A stretch of DNA of 64,000 nt from Halomonas stenophila. Lineage in GTDB: Bacteria; Pseudomonadota; Gammaproteobacteria; Pseudomonadales; Halomonadaceae. Positions 1 through 8,232 of the stretch are shown here, piece after piece. Each line of letters begins with the position of its first letter. Positions within the stretch are counted from its first letter, which is position 1. Location: positions 1 to 64,000 of the forward strand of contig NZ_JACHXR010000010.1 in the NCBI RefSeq assembly GCF_014192275.1, in the 5' to 3' direction. The position numbers and the translations under genes are program-made. A model generated the notes under the pieces. The model ran no database searches and was not told where the DNA came from. It worked only from the letters and a program-made list of their open reading frames with translations.

Positions 1-66
1 GTCAGCAACGTCAAGTTCCAGGACGGGGAGCAGGTAGCCGATCAATCAGACAGGAATGCGGCCTGA
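1..66 (+). CDS. C-terminal fragment of an unidentified gene entering from the left edge
   Basis: Frame 1 is open from the first base to a TGA at 64-66 and encodes 21 residues, beginning VSNVKFQDGEQVADQ and ending in RNAA. The short basic tail ending in AA looks like the end of some insertion-sequence transposases, but I cannot assign a family from 21 residues. Its stop lies just beyond the point where the opposite-strand repeat protein loses its repeat pattern (about 95-100), so it may mark the end of an element inserted into that gene. This rests on an open frame and position only; it could be chance. Confidence 0.3.
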   Translation, partial: VSNVKFQDGEQVADQSDRNAA

Positions 67-1807
67 CCGCCATCCACCAGATTTGACGATAACTCATCAC
101 CACGAAGCCACCATCGCTCAGGGAAGCCACAGAGGGATATACTTGAGAGCTCTGGGTGTATGTACTGATCTGGAACTCCCCTGCCACGGCCGTGCCGTCG
201 GCGGCATAGCGCTGCCCGTAGATACCATAGCTGGAGCCATCCTGATTATAGGACTCCCAAGCAGCCACGAAGCCGCCATCGGCTAGTGAGGCAATGGATG
301 GATAAAGTTGGTTGCTGGTGGTGGTTGTATTGATCTGGAACTCATTTCCTACAGCCGTGGCGTCGGCGGCATAGCGCTGGCCGTAGATGCCCCAACCGGA
401 GCCGTCCTGATCATCTGAGGACCAAGTCACCACGAAGCCGCCATCGACAAGCGAAGTCACGGCGACATCCCTCTGATCATTAGAGGTATGAGTATTTATC
501 AGGAACTCCGATCCTACTGCCGTGCCATCTTCCGCATAGCGCTGACCATAGACGCCCCAACCGGAGCCGTCTTGGGAACTCCAGACCTGCACATAGCCTC
601 CATCCGGTAACGCGGCAATATCATGAGACCGAAAGCCGGAGAAAAGATCGTCAATTGACACATTGGCCACATGGATCGGATCGCTGCCTAGTTGCGTATA
701 GCCGTCGGGAACGCCAGACATACTGGACGCGATATCGACCGTGACGGTGGCAATCGAGGCTTCTCCGCTCTCGTCCACCACCATAAACTGAAAGTCGTCC
801 GCGCCGCTTTCACCAACCTCCGGGGTATAGGTGAAGCTTCCATCGGCCTCGATGGCCACCGCGCCCTTCGCCGGCCCGGTCTCCAGCGTGAAGGTCAGTG
901 GGTCGCCGTTATCCGGGTCAAAGGCCGTGAGCGACCCCGACGCCTCCCGGTCCTGGTTGGTGGCCACCAGGCTATCGATGGCGACCGGCGCGTCGTTCTT
1001 CCCGGTCACCGTGACGGTGACGTCGTTGGTGGCAGTGGCGCCGTGGGCGTCGGTGGCGGTTACGCCGATCACCACCTCGCGGGTCTCGCCCTCGGCCAGG
1101 TCCTGGAAATCGCTGCCCGGATCGAAGGTCAGCGTCGATCCGCTGATCGAGGCGCTGCCCTCGCCAGGGGCCGTGCTGATGGCATAGCCGAGGCTGGTGC
1201 CGTCGTCGTCGCTGTCGACGTCATCGCCCAGGGTGGCCAGGTCGACCGTGATGACCGCGCCGTCCTCAGCGGCGGCGCCGACCCCGGCGGCCAGCGTCGG
1301 CGCATCATTGCTGCCGGTGACGGTGACGGTGACCCTGGCCCAGCTCAGCGGACGGTTCCCATCCTGAATGGCGTAGATGAAGGAATCCGTCCATGTCTCG
1401 CCCTCGGCCAGGGCATGCAACTCATCCGCGATCGGCCGGATGTCATAGGCCACCACCTCGTTGCCTGTCGCGTCCTCGGTGATCCAGATCCGTGCCCCTT
1501 GTTCACTGCGATCGGGATCGTACCCTTCGGGACTCTCGATCTGCTCCAGGGTGTACTTGACGTCGGCGTCCTCGAGATCGACGACGCTATCCTCCCCTTC
1601 TTCCCCAGTATCCAGGGAGTACAGAACGCCGGCCCCGTCATCCAGGTCGTTACCCATGACATCGAAGAAGGTCACACCACTGATGAGGCCGCCGAACAAG
1701 GCATCCTCCGAGACGGCGTACTCGTCATCCACAGTGAGCGATTGATTGATAGTGGAGTTCCCTCCCCCCTGACCGCCATTGCCGTTATTGCCATTTTTCT
1801 TTGCCAT
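11..1807 (-). CDS. VCBS/cadherin-like, repeat-rich secreted or surface protein, 3' end disrupted
   Basis: A probable exported adhesin or RTX-type protein of 598 residues as it stands. I start it at the ATG at 1807 (MAKKNGN), which has a GGGAGGT ribosome-binding site; an upstream in-frame extension lacks one. A Gly/Asn-rich N-terminus is followed by bacterial Ig/VCBS-like domains with NDAP linkers (about residues 165-360). Then come about four tandem repeats of about 50 residues built on GGFVVTW, QDGSGWGIYGQRYA and GTAVGxEFQINT (about 395-570). The fourth repeat stops after GGFVV and the last 33 or so residues are unrelated and Trp/Arg/Pro-rich. Proteins of this type normally run much longer and end in a type I secretion signal, which is absent. 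The tail therefore looks truncated by insertion or rearrangement near 66-100. Transcribed divergently from the LuxR gene. Confidence 0.75.
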   Translation of the reverse strand: MAKKNGNNGNGGQGGGNSTINQSLTVDDEYAVSEDALFGGLISGVTFFDVMGNDLDDGAGVLYSLDTGEEGEDSVVDLEDADVKYTLEQIESPEGYDPDRSEQGARIWITEDATGNEVVAYDIRPIADELHALAEGETWTDSFIYAIQDGNRPLSWARVTVTVTGSNDAPTLAAGVGAAAEDGAVITVDLATLGDDVDSDDDGTSLGYAISTAPGEGSASISGSTLTFDPGSDFQDLAEGETREVVIGVTATDAHGATATNDVTVTVTGKNDAPVAIDSLVATNQDREASGSLTAFDPDNGDPLTFTLETGPAKGAVAIEADGSFTYTPEVGESGADDFQFMVVDESGEASIATVTVDIASSMSGVPDGYTQLGSDPIHVANVSIDDLFSGFRSHDIAALPDGGYVQVWSSQDGSGWGVYGQRYAEDGTAVGSEFLINTHTSNDQRDVAVTSLVDGGFVVTWSSDDQDGSGWGIYGQRYAADATAVGNEFQINTTTTSNQLYPSIASLADGGFVAAWESYNQDGSSYGIYGQRYAADGTAVAGEFQISTYTQSSQVYPSVASLSDGGFVVMSYRQIWWMAVRPHSCLIDRLPAPRPGT

Positions 1808-2147
1808 GATGACCTCCCAGCACTGCCAACGTGATGAATAAGTGGCATACTCTCCTGGCCTTAAGACTGATGCCATCTCAGTGAATAAAGTTAAGAGACC
1901 ACATCACCTACCGTCACCTTCGGGAGAGCCATATCTCCACGAGACTGGTAATGGATCGCTCGACAATCCATCCAGTCTCCATGGGTATGTAAACCATAGA
2001 TAACCGAAAACAAACCACCCCTATCCAGATGGATAGTTCTAACCTAAACTAAGATAAAAAAGGATCACCCTCTCGCGAACAATACTTAATCAAGAACAAT
2101 GATGACGACCAACTCATTGAAATATGGTTGATTTTTGAGGGTTAACG
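1808..2147. other. Divergent intergenic region between surface protein and LuxR gene
   Basis: This 340-base spacer is clearly AT-richer than the surrounding sequence and must hold the promoters of both divergent genes. I see a small inverted repeat CTATCC-AGAT-GGATAG at 2021-2036 that could be an operator or hairpin. A GAGGGT ribosome-binding site lies just before the LuxR ATG. No further ORF or RNA gene is convincing. Confidence 0.5.
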
Positions 2148-3260
2148 ATGAACGCGGCGGTGCTTACCCTTATCGATGACATCTATTCCGCTGCGGCGGA
2201 TGCAACTCGGTGGCCAGAAGTGGCACAGCACATCAAGCGCACGATCGGTGGGCACAGTGTCAACCTGGCGCTCGAGGACAGGCACGACCACCGCTTTAGT
2301 TTCTTTTTTACCGATGGAGCGAATGCTTCATCGATTGCGCATTACGAAAGCAACATCATTGAGCATGATGAGTTTGGGGCTGTCTTGGAAAGGCAAGAGG
2401 CTGGGACTTCTCTTCTGTCCCAAGACTTATGGGGAGAACGCGAGCTTTCCGAGATCTACCCCTACGAGGATTTCTATAAACCCCTGGGATACACCTACTT
2501 CAATTCTGGACTCTTCTACAGGGATGCGGCCTATCGCGGCTGGGTGTCGGTGGTGAGAAGCCTGCAAGACACGCCGTTTAGCCGGGATGAGCATTTGCTG
2601 ATGAAAGCCCTGATGCCGCACCTCAACCGGGCCTTCTTGCTGAACCTGCAGCTGGTAGAGGCAACTCGTGTATCGCGGTTGGCTCTCGACGCCTTGGAGC
2701 GGGTATCGGCCGCTGTCCTCCTGCTGTCGGCAAGGGGACGCGTCCTGCAACACAATGCGTTGGCCGAGAGATATCTTTGCGCAACCCGCAAACTTACCGA
2801 CTACCAGGACCTGAGGTTGCCCGATGCTGCGGCCAATCGGATGTTATACGACGCCATCACTCGGCAATTCGCGACATGCCTCCCCGATGCTCAGGCCTTC
2901 ATCCCCTTCACCGATGAGACCATCAAGAAGGTTGCGTTGTGCTTTCCCTGGCGTTCGAGTCCGGCGCAAGTCGACTGGTTAGGGAGAGCCACTGGCAGCA
3001 TCATATTCATCCTCACGCCGGGGGCTTCACAGCCGTCCACCATTCACCTGGAACAAGCCTATCAGCTGAGCAAGGCAGAGAACCGGGTGCTCATGGGGCT
3101 GCTGGAAGGAAATACCGCCGCTGAGTTAGCCGACCGACTCTTCGTGTCCCAACCTACCATTCGCTTTCATATCCGCAGTCTGTTGCGCAAGTTCGATAGC
3201 CGGAATCAGGCGGACATGATCATCAAGGCCTTAGGCTGTGGTGCCGTCCACCTGGGCTAA
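2148..3260 (+). CDS. LuxR-family transcriptional regulator
   Basis: A 370-residue DNA-binding regulator. The C-terminal 60 residues (about 305-365) form a typical LuxR/GerE helix-turn-helix: LSKAENRVLMGLLEGNTAAE, then LFVSQPTIRFHIRSLLRKF. The N-terminal 300 residues have no receiver-domain aspartate pocket and no clear autoinducer-binding signature; they resemble the large sensory N-termini of orphan LuxR regulators. Start chosen at the ATG preceded by GAGGGT. It is less GC-rich than the core genes to its right and sits divergently beside the surface-protein gene, so local control of that gene is plausible but unproven. Ligand unknown. Confidence 0.85.
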   Translation: MNAAVLTLIDDIYSAAADATRWPEVAQHIKRTIGGHSVNLALEDRHDHRFSFFFTDGANASSIAHYESNIIEHDEFGAVLERQEAGTSLLSQDLWGERELSEIYPYEDFYKPLGYTYFNSGLFYRDAAYRGWVSVVRSLQDTPFSRDEHLLMKALMPHLNRAFLLNLQLVEATRVSRLALDALERVSAAVLLLSARGRVLQHNALAERYLCATRKLTDYQDLRLPDAAANRMLYDAITRQFATCLPDAQAFIPFTDETIKKVALCFPWRSSPAQVDWLGRATGSIIFILTPGASQPSTIHLEQAYQLSKAENRVLMGLLEGNTAAELADRLFVSQPTIRFHIRSLLRKFDSRNQADMIIKALGCGAVHLG

Positions 3261-3389
3261 ACGGTGTCATCCCACCCAGTTCGTCATGGAGTATTCTACT
3301 CGGCTGACGGGAAGTGGACTTGGGCATGGTGGACTCCTCCTTCTCAAAGGGTCAGATGTCCACCAAACCGGGTCAACTTCAGATCACGC

Positions 3390-5831
3390 CTAGAAACGCG
3401 GCTTAGTGCGCGCGGTGGCCTCGGCCGACCAGGGGTCCTCCGGCCAGGGGTGCTTGGGATAGCGCCCCCGCATGTCCTTGCGCACCTCCGGATAGCCGTT
3501 CGCCCAGAAGCTCGCCAGGTCCGCGGTCACCTGCAGCGGCCGGCGCGCCGGCGACAGCAGGTGCAGCAGCGGCGCGACCCGCCCGCCGACCAGCCGCGGC
3601 GCCTCGCGCCAGCCGAACACCTCCTGGAGCTTGACCGCCAGCACCGGCAACTCGCCGCGGTAGTCCAGCCGGACCCGCGAGCCGCTGGGCACCGCCAGAT
3701 GGGTCGGCGCCAGCTCGTCGAGCCGCGAGCGCAGCGGCCAGTCGAGATGATCGAGCAGGATTCGGGCGAACGGCAATCGCTCCACCGCCTCGAGGCGCGT
3801 CAGCCCGTCGAGGTAGGGCCCGAGCCAGGCCTCGAGGTCGTCGAGCAGGGCGGCATCGGACCAGTCGGGCCAGGGCTCGCCCAGCTCGCGGCGCAGCAGC
3901 GCCACCCGGCCGCGGAGCTGCTCGGCGGCCTCGTCGAGGGGCAGGCCGCGGCGGCGCAGCGCCGCGAGCAGGGCCCGGCGCACCGCCTCCGGTGGCAGGT
4001 CGTGCAGGGGCCGTCGCTCGAGCACCACCGCCCCGAGACCGCGCCGTCGCTCGCCGACCAGCCGGCCCGCCTCATCGGACCATTCGAGGTGCTCGCGCCA
4101 TTCGCCGGCCTCGGGGTGCAGGGCCGGCAGGCGCTCCGTGTCAAGGGCCGCGGCCCGGAAGATCCGCCCGCCGCCTGCCTCGCCGTCGAGGGCCACCGCC
4201 ACCAGCAGCCCGGCGTGGGCCAGGGGGTGGTCGTCGGGCAGGGTCGCCTGGCCGCCGCCGGCCAGCCGGAAGCGACCGGGGGCGAGCCGCTGGGCGATGC
4301 GCTCGGGCCAGGCCAGGGCCAGCAATTCGCCCAGCGGGGCCAGGCTCGGCGCCTCGAGCCGGCAGCCCATGCGGCTCGCCAGCCGCCTGGCGTCGCGCTG
4401 CCAGGCGCGGTCCTCGCGGGGAGCCGCGAAGCGGCGCTCGAGTGCGGCGGCCAGGTCGCGCTCGTCATCGGCGTCGCGGCCCTCGAGCAGCGCGGCGAGG
4501 CCGCAGGCCAGGCCCTGCGCCTCGAGCTCGCCGGCCCGCTCCAGCATCACCGCCAGGCGCGGATGGGTGGGCCAGCGCGCACAGGCCCGGCCCAGCGCGG
4601 TCAGGCGATAGCCGTCGTCCAGGAGCCCGAGCCGGATCAGCAGCTCGCGCCCGGCGGACAGCGCCCCCGCCGGCGGCGGCGTGATCCAGGTCAGGGCCGC
4701 GGGGTCGGCGATCCCCCAGCGCGCCAGCTCGAAGGCCAGCGGCGCCAGGTCGGCCTGGCGGATCTCCGGCTCACGGTCCGGGGCCAACGGCTGCTCCTCC
4801 GCCCACAGCCGATAGCAGACGCCGGGGCCCTGGCGACCGGCACGCCCGCGGCGCTGGTCGGCGCTGGCCCGATTGACGCGCCGGGTCTCCAGGCGGGTCA
4901 GGCCGGTACGCGGCCGGAACACCGGCAGGCGCTCGCGGCCGGCATCGATGACCAGCCGTACCCCGTCCACGGTCACGCTGGACTCGGCGATGGCGGTGGC
5001 CAGCACCACCCGGCGGCGCCCCTGCGGGTCCGGCCGCAGCGCCCGGCGCTGGGTCGCCAGGGGCAAGCGGCCATGCAGCTCCATCACCGTCAGGTGCGGG
5101 GCCCGTGTCGACAGCTCCCGGGCCAGCCGGCGGATCTCGCCGACGCCGGGCAGGATCACCAGGGCGTCGCCGTCATCCGCTGCCAGGGCCTCGGCCACCA
5201 CCGCCGCCTGGTGGCGGGCCGCGTCGTCCCGGGCCCGGGGCGGGCGGTAACGGGTCTCGACCGGGAACTGGCGTCCCGGGCAGTCGATCACCGGCGTGGC
5301 CTCGCCGAGCACGGCGGTGAGCGAGGCGACATCGAGGGTCGCCGACATCACCAGCAAGCGCAGGTCGTCGCGCACCGACTGGGTGTCCAGGGCCAGCGCC
5401 AGTCCCAGGTCGGCCTCGAGGCTGCGCTCGTGGAACTCGTCGAAGATCACGCCCGCCACGCCCTCGAGCAGGGGGTCGTCCTGAAACATGCGCGTCAATA
5501 CCCCCTGGGTCACCACCTCGAGCCGGGTGGCCGGCCCCACCCGGGACTCGCCGCGCATGCGATAGCCCACGGTCTCGCCGACCGTCTCTCCCAACAGGTC
5601 GGCCATATGCCCCGCGGCCAGCCGGGCCGCCACCCGACGCGGCTCCAGCAGCAACAGCCGTCGGCCCCGACACCACTCGGCCTCGAGCAGGGCCAGCGGG
5701 ACCCGGGTGGTCTTGCCGGCCCCGGGCTCGGCCACCAGCAGGGCCCGGGCATGGCTGGCCAGCGCCTGGCGGATCTCGGCCAGGCGGGCCTCGATGGGCA
5801 AGGCCGTCGGCGAGGCTCCCTCATCGTTCAT
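3390..5831 (-). CDS. hrpB: ATP-dependent RNA helicase HrpB
   Basis: A DEAH-type helicase of 813 residues, the usual size of HrpB. Walker A GAGKTT is at residues 37-42, the Walker B box is DEFHERS from residue 131, the coupling motif is SATLD, and motif VI is RRGRAGRQGPG. The C-terminal third carries the HrpB-specific region (RLDYRGELPVLAVKLQEVFG) and the conserved end with YPEVRKDMRGRYPKHPWPEDP split across it. Family members act on structured RNA in the cytoplasm; in some bacteria HrpB affects mRNA processing. It stands alone, divergent from the NCS2 permease gene. Confidence 0.95.
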   Translation of the reverse strand: MNDEGASPTALPIEARLAEIRQALASHARALLVAEPGAGKTTRVPLALLEAEWCRGRRLLLLEPRRVAARLAAGHMADLLGETVGETVGYRMRGESRVGPATRLEVVTQGVLTRMFQDDPLLEGVAGVIFDEFHERSLEADLGLALALDTQSVRDDLRLLVMSATLDVASLTAVLGEATPVIDCPGRQFPVETRYRPPRARDDAARHQAAVVAEALAADDGDALVILPGVGEIRRLARELSTRAPHLTVMELHGRLPLATQRRALRPDPQGRRRVVLATAIAESSVTVDGVRLVIDAGRERLPVFRPRTGLTRLETRRVNRASADQRRGRAGRQGPGVCYRLWAEEQPLAPDREPEIRQADLAPLAFELARWGIADPAALTWITPPPAGALSAGRELLIRLGLLDDGYRLTALGRACARWPTHPRLAVMLERAGELEAQGLACGLAALLEGRDADDERDLAAALERRFAAPREDRAWQRDARRLASRMGCRLEAPSLAPLGELLALAWPERIAQRLAPGRFRLAGGGQATLPDDHPLAHAGLLVAVALDGEAGGGRIFRAAALDTERLPALHPEAGEWREHLEWSDEAGRLVGERRRGLGAVVLERRPLHDLPPEAVRRALLAALRRRGLPLDEAAEQLRGRVALLRRELGEPWPDWSDAALLDDLEAWLGPYLDGLTRLEAVERLPFARILLDHLDWPLRSRLDELAPTHLAVPSGSRVRLDYRGELPVLAVKLQEVFGWREAPRLVGGRVAPLLHLLSPARRPLQVTADLASFWANGYPEVRKDMRGRYPKHPWPEDPWSAEATARTKPRF

Positions 5832-5943
5832 GGTGGCATCGGTCTCCCATGGTGGCGCATCGGCACCTGCTTAATCGTATACAAAAATCACCCTGACTGT
5901 TGCCTAGTCGCCGACTTGTTGACTAGTCTTGAACACCGACAAC

Positions 5944-5960
5944 CTGACCAAAAGGTCAAG
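5944..5960. promoter_or_regulatory. Putative RutR operator upstream of the NCS2 permease
   Basis: CTGACCAAAAGGTCAAG contains the inverted half-sites TGACC and GGTCA with a 4-base spacer, close to the RutR consensus TTGACCAnnTGGTCAA. It lies 48 bases before the permease ATG, and a second copy precedes xdhA. The rutR gene is adjacent to both. I could not place a convincing -35/-10 pair here. Confidence 0.65.
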
Positions 5961-6007
5961 TTGTCGGGATTCCGTCTCCATGCCGACCAACAACAAAGGT
6001 AAGACGC

Positions 6008-7384
6008 ATGCAACATTCCTCCTCTGCCCGCCCCACGGACGTCACGGCGGGCGATGTCCCGCAGGCCGCTCCGGCTCCGTGGCTGGACACCTATTTCGGC
6101 GTCAGCCGCCGTGGCTCCACCCTCAAGACCGAGATACTCGCCGGCATCGCCACCTTCCTGGCCGGCATGTACATCATCGTGGTCAACCCCGCCGTGCTCA
6201 GCGACGCCGGCATCCCCTTCTCCGCCGCCCTCTCGGCCACGGTGCTGATCAGCTTCATGAGCAGCCTGGCCATGGGCCTCTATGCCCGCAATCCCATCCT
6301 GGTGGCGCCGGGCATGGGCATGAACGCCCTGTTTACCTATACCCTGGTGCTGGGCGCCGGCCTGACCTGGCAGGTGGCCCTGGGCTGCGTCTTCTGGTCC
6401 GGGGTGATGTTCGCCGTGCTGGCCATGTTCAACGTGCGCAAGGCGATCATCGAGGCCATCCCGCTATCGCTGCGCTACGCCATCACCTGCGGCATCGGGC
6501 TGTTCATCACCTTCATCGGGCTGCAGAACGCCGGCTTCATCATCGGCAGCGACGCCACCCTGGTCACCCTGGGCAACATGGATGCGAGCCTCGCGACCTT
6601 CTTCCTCGGCCTGGTGGCCACCGGCGTGTTCGTCATCCTGCGCTTCAACGGCGCCCTGATCATGGGCATCGCCCTGACCACCCTGCTGGCCGCGCCCATG
6701 GGCCGGCTGTGGGGCGACGAGGTCATGGTGGCCTGGAACGGCCTGGCCGCCTGGCCGGACTTCGGCGCGGTGATGCAGGTCGATATCGTCGGCGCCCTCA
6801 AGGTGGCCTACCTGCCGTTCATCTTCGTGATGCTGTTCACCAACTTCTTCGATGCCCTGTCCTGTTTCATGGCCCTGTCCGAGTCCGCCAACCTCAAGGA
6901 CAAGGACGGCAACCCGCGCAACCTGAAGCGCTCCATGACGGTGGATGCCTTCGCCTCGATGATCGCCGCGCCGCTCGGCACCAGCGCCGCCCAGACCTTC
7001 ATCGAGTCCGGCGCCGGGGTGGCCCAGGGCGGGCGCACCGGCCTGGTGGCGGTGGTCATCGCCCTGCTCTTCCTGCCCTTCCTGTTCCTGTCGCCGCTGC
7101 TGTCGCTGGTACCGGGCATCGCCACCGCGCCGGCGCTGGTGCTGGTCGGCCTGTTCATGATGGCGCCCATCGGCAAGATCGACTGGCAGCACTTCGATCA
7201 GGCCCTGCCGGCCTTCCTGGCGATCATCCTGATGCCGCTGACCTACTCCATCACCCTGGGCATCGCCTTCGGCTTCATGAGCTTCGTGCTGATCAAGGCG
7301 CTGACCGGTCGTCTGGGCGAGATCAAGCCGGCCATGTGGGTGAGTGCGGCGCTGTCGGTGCTGATGCTGCTCACCGCTCAGTGA
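6008..7384 (+). CDS. NCS2-family purine (hypoxanthine/guanine/adenine) permease
   Basis: An inner-membrane purine/H+ symporter of 458 residues with about 12-14 hydrophobic segments. The sequence is typical of the AzgA-like branch of NCS2 (GhxP/GhxQ/AdeP relatives): IATFLAGMYIIVVNPAVLSD near the N-terminus, NPILVAPGMGMNALFTYTLV, and GTSAAQTFIESGAGVAQGGRT in the second half. These features separate it from the xanthine/uracil branch of NCS2. The neighbours rutR, xdhABC and guanine deaminase support purine import for catabolism or salvage. A RutR-like operator sits in the upstream region. Its 3' end overlaps the convergent rutR gene by 14 bases. Exact substrate cannot be decided by eye. Confidence 0.93.
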   Translation: MQHSSSARPTDVTAGDVPQAAPAPWLDTYFGVSRRGSTLKTEILAGIATFLAGMYIIVVNPAVLSDAGIPFSAALSATVLISFMSSLAMGLYARNPILVAPGMGMNALFTYTLVLGAGLTWQVALGCVFWSGVMFAVLAMFNVRKAIIEAIPLSLRYAITCGIGLFITFIGLQNAGFIIGSDATLVTLGNMDASLATFFLGLVATGVFVILRFNGALIMGIALTTLLAAPMGRLWGDEVMVAWNGLAAWPDFGAVMQVDIVGALKVAYLPFIFVMLFTNFFDALSCFMALSESANLKDKDGNPRNLKRSMTVDAFASMIAAPLGTSAAQTFIESGAGVAQGGRTGLVAVVIALLFLPFLFLSPLLSLVPGIATAPALVLVGLFMMAPIGKIDWQHFDQALPAFLAIILMPLTYSITLGIAFGFMSFVLIKALTGRLGEIKPAMWVSAALSVLMLLTAQ

Positions 7385-8054
7385 GGGTCGCCGGATCCTC
7401 GGCCCGGGGCGCGGGGTGCCTCACCCCGCAGCCCTTGATGACCACCCGGGTCAGGAACTCGGTGATCTTCTCCAGGTCCTCGTCGCTGAGCGCGTCGCGA
7501 CCGGTGATGCCCAACACCTGGGCCTCGAAGTCGGCGTAGTGCTGGGTCGAGGACCAGATCAGGAAGATCAGCCAGATCGGGTCGACCGGGTCCATCAGGC
7601 CCCGATCGGCCCACTCCCGGAACACCGCGGCCCGGCTCTGCACCCAGTCGCGCAGCTCGCCGCTGAGGTACTCCTGGAGGAAGGGCGCCCCGCCGAGGAT
7701 CTCGCTGGCGAACAGCCGCGAGCCCTCCGGGTGACGACGCGAGATCTGCATCTTGGAACGGATGAAGGCCGAGAGCACCTCGGCCGGGTCATCCTCCGGC
7801 GAGATGTCGTCGAGCATGGCGTTCCAGCGTTCCATCATCCTCTCGAGCAGCCGGACGTAGAGCTTGCGCTTGCTGCCCATGTAGTAGAGGACGTTGGACT
7901 TGGGCAGCCCCGCCTGCTCGGCGATCTCCTGCAGGCTGGCCCCGCGGTAGCCATGGCGGGCGAAGACTCGCTCCGCCGCCGCCAGGATCGCTCGCTCGTT
8001 GCGCCGCCGGATGGCGCCCCCTTCCTGTTCGCTGATGTTGTCTACCTTGGCCAT
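7371..8054 (-). CDS. rutR: TetR-family regulator RutR
   Basis: A 227-residue TetR repressor. The N-terminal helix-turn-helix (about residues 20-65) contains ILAAAERVFARHGYRGASLQ and LPKSNVLYYMGSKRKLY. The C-terminal ligand domain closely follows E. coli RutR: SRLFASEILGGAPFL and LIFLIWSSTQHYADFEAQV match the corresponding RutR segments almost position by position. RutR responds to uracil/thymine in E. coli and also controls purine-degradation genes there. Two RutR-type palindromes flank this locus, before the NCS2 permease and before xdhA, so local control of purine uptake and oxidation is likely. Convergent with, and overlapping, the permease gene. Confidence 0.88.
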   Translation of the reverse strand: MAKVDNISEQEGGAIRRRNERAILAAAERVFARHGYRGASLQEIAEQAGLPKSNVLYYMGSKRKLYVRLLERMMERWNAMLDDISPEDDPAEVLSAFIRSKMQISRRHPEGSRLFASEILGGAPFLQEYLSGELRDWVQSRAAVFREWADRGLMDPVDPIWLIFLIWSSTQHYADFEAQVLGITGRDALSDEDLEKITEFLTRVVIKGCGVRHPAPRAEDPATLTER

Positions 8055-8153
8055 GGGCCCTCGCTGTTCGAACCGGTCATGGGGCGAAAGCTTGCCTGAG
8101 AGGCCGGGACCAAGGCAATTCGGCGGCCCGGAGAAAAAAATCGCTCCCGGCGC

Positions 8154-8182
8154 TTGCGAAAGCTGACCACATGGTCAAGAAT
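8154..8182 (+). promoter_or_regulatory. xdhA promoter with RutR operator in its spacer
   Basis: TTGCGA (8154-8159), 17 bases, then AAGAAT (8177-8182) fits a sigma-70 promoter. The spacer and the start of the -10 hold CTGACCACATGGTCAAG (8163-8179), which matches 15 of 16 positions of the RutR consensus TTGACCAnnTGGTCAA. Binding there would block RNA polymerase, so repression is expected. The xdhA ATG is 50 bases downstream. Confidence 0.7.
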
Positions 8183-8232
8183 CAATTCATCCCCTTGTCC
8201 TTCGGCCAACACAACCACAAACGGAGCCGGCC

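Noticed and set aside
95-640. CRISPR-like tandem repetition near the left end
   Set aside because: The repeats are about 150 bases, in frame, and translate to a protein repeat; spacing and length do not fit CRISPR.
1808-1876. N-terminal extension of the surface protein to 1876
   Set aside because: The ATG at 1807 has a strong ribosome-binding site; the extension has no signal-peptide character and no site.
5881-5943. Possible promoter (TTGCCT or TTGACT boxes) for the permease
   Set aside because: No -10 hexamer at acceptable spacing; only the RutR-like operator is reported.
3264-6002. Long plus-strand ORF of 912 codons opposite hrpB
   Set aside because: It is the complement of a well-supported helicase gene, has Gln/Arg/Pro-rich low-complexity translation and no motif. 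High GC makes such shadows common.
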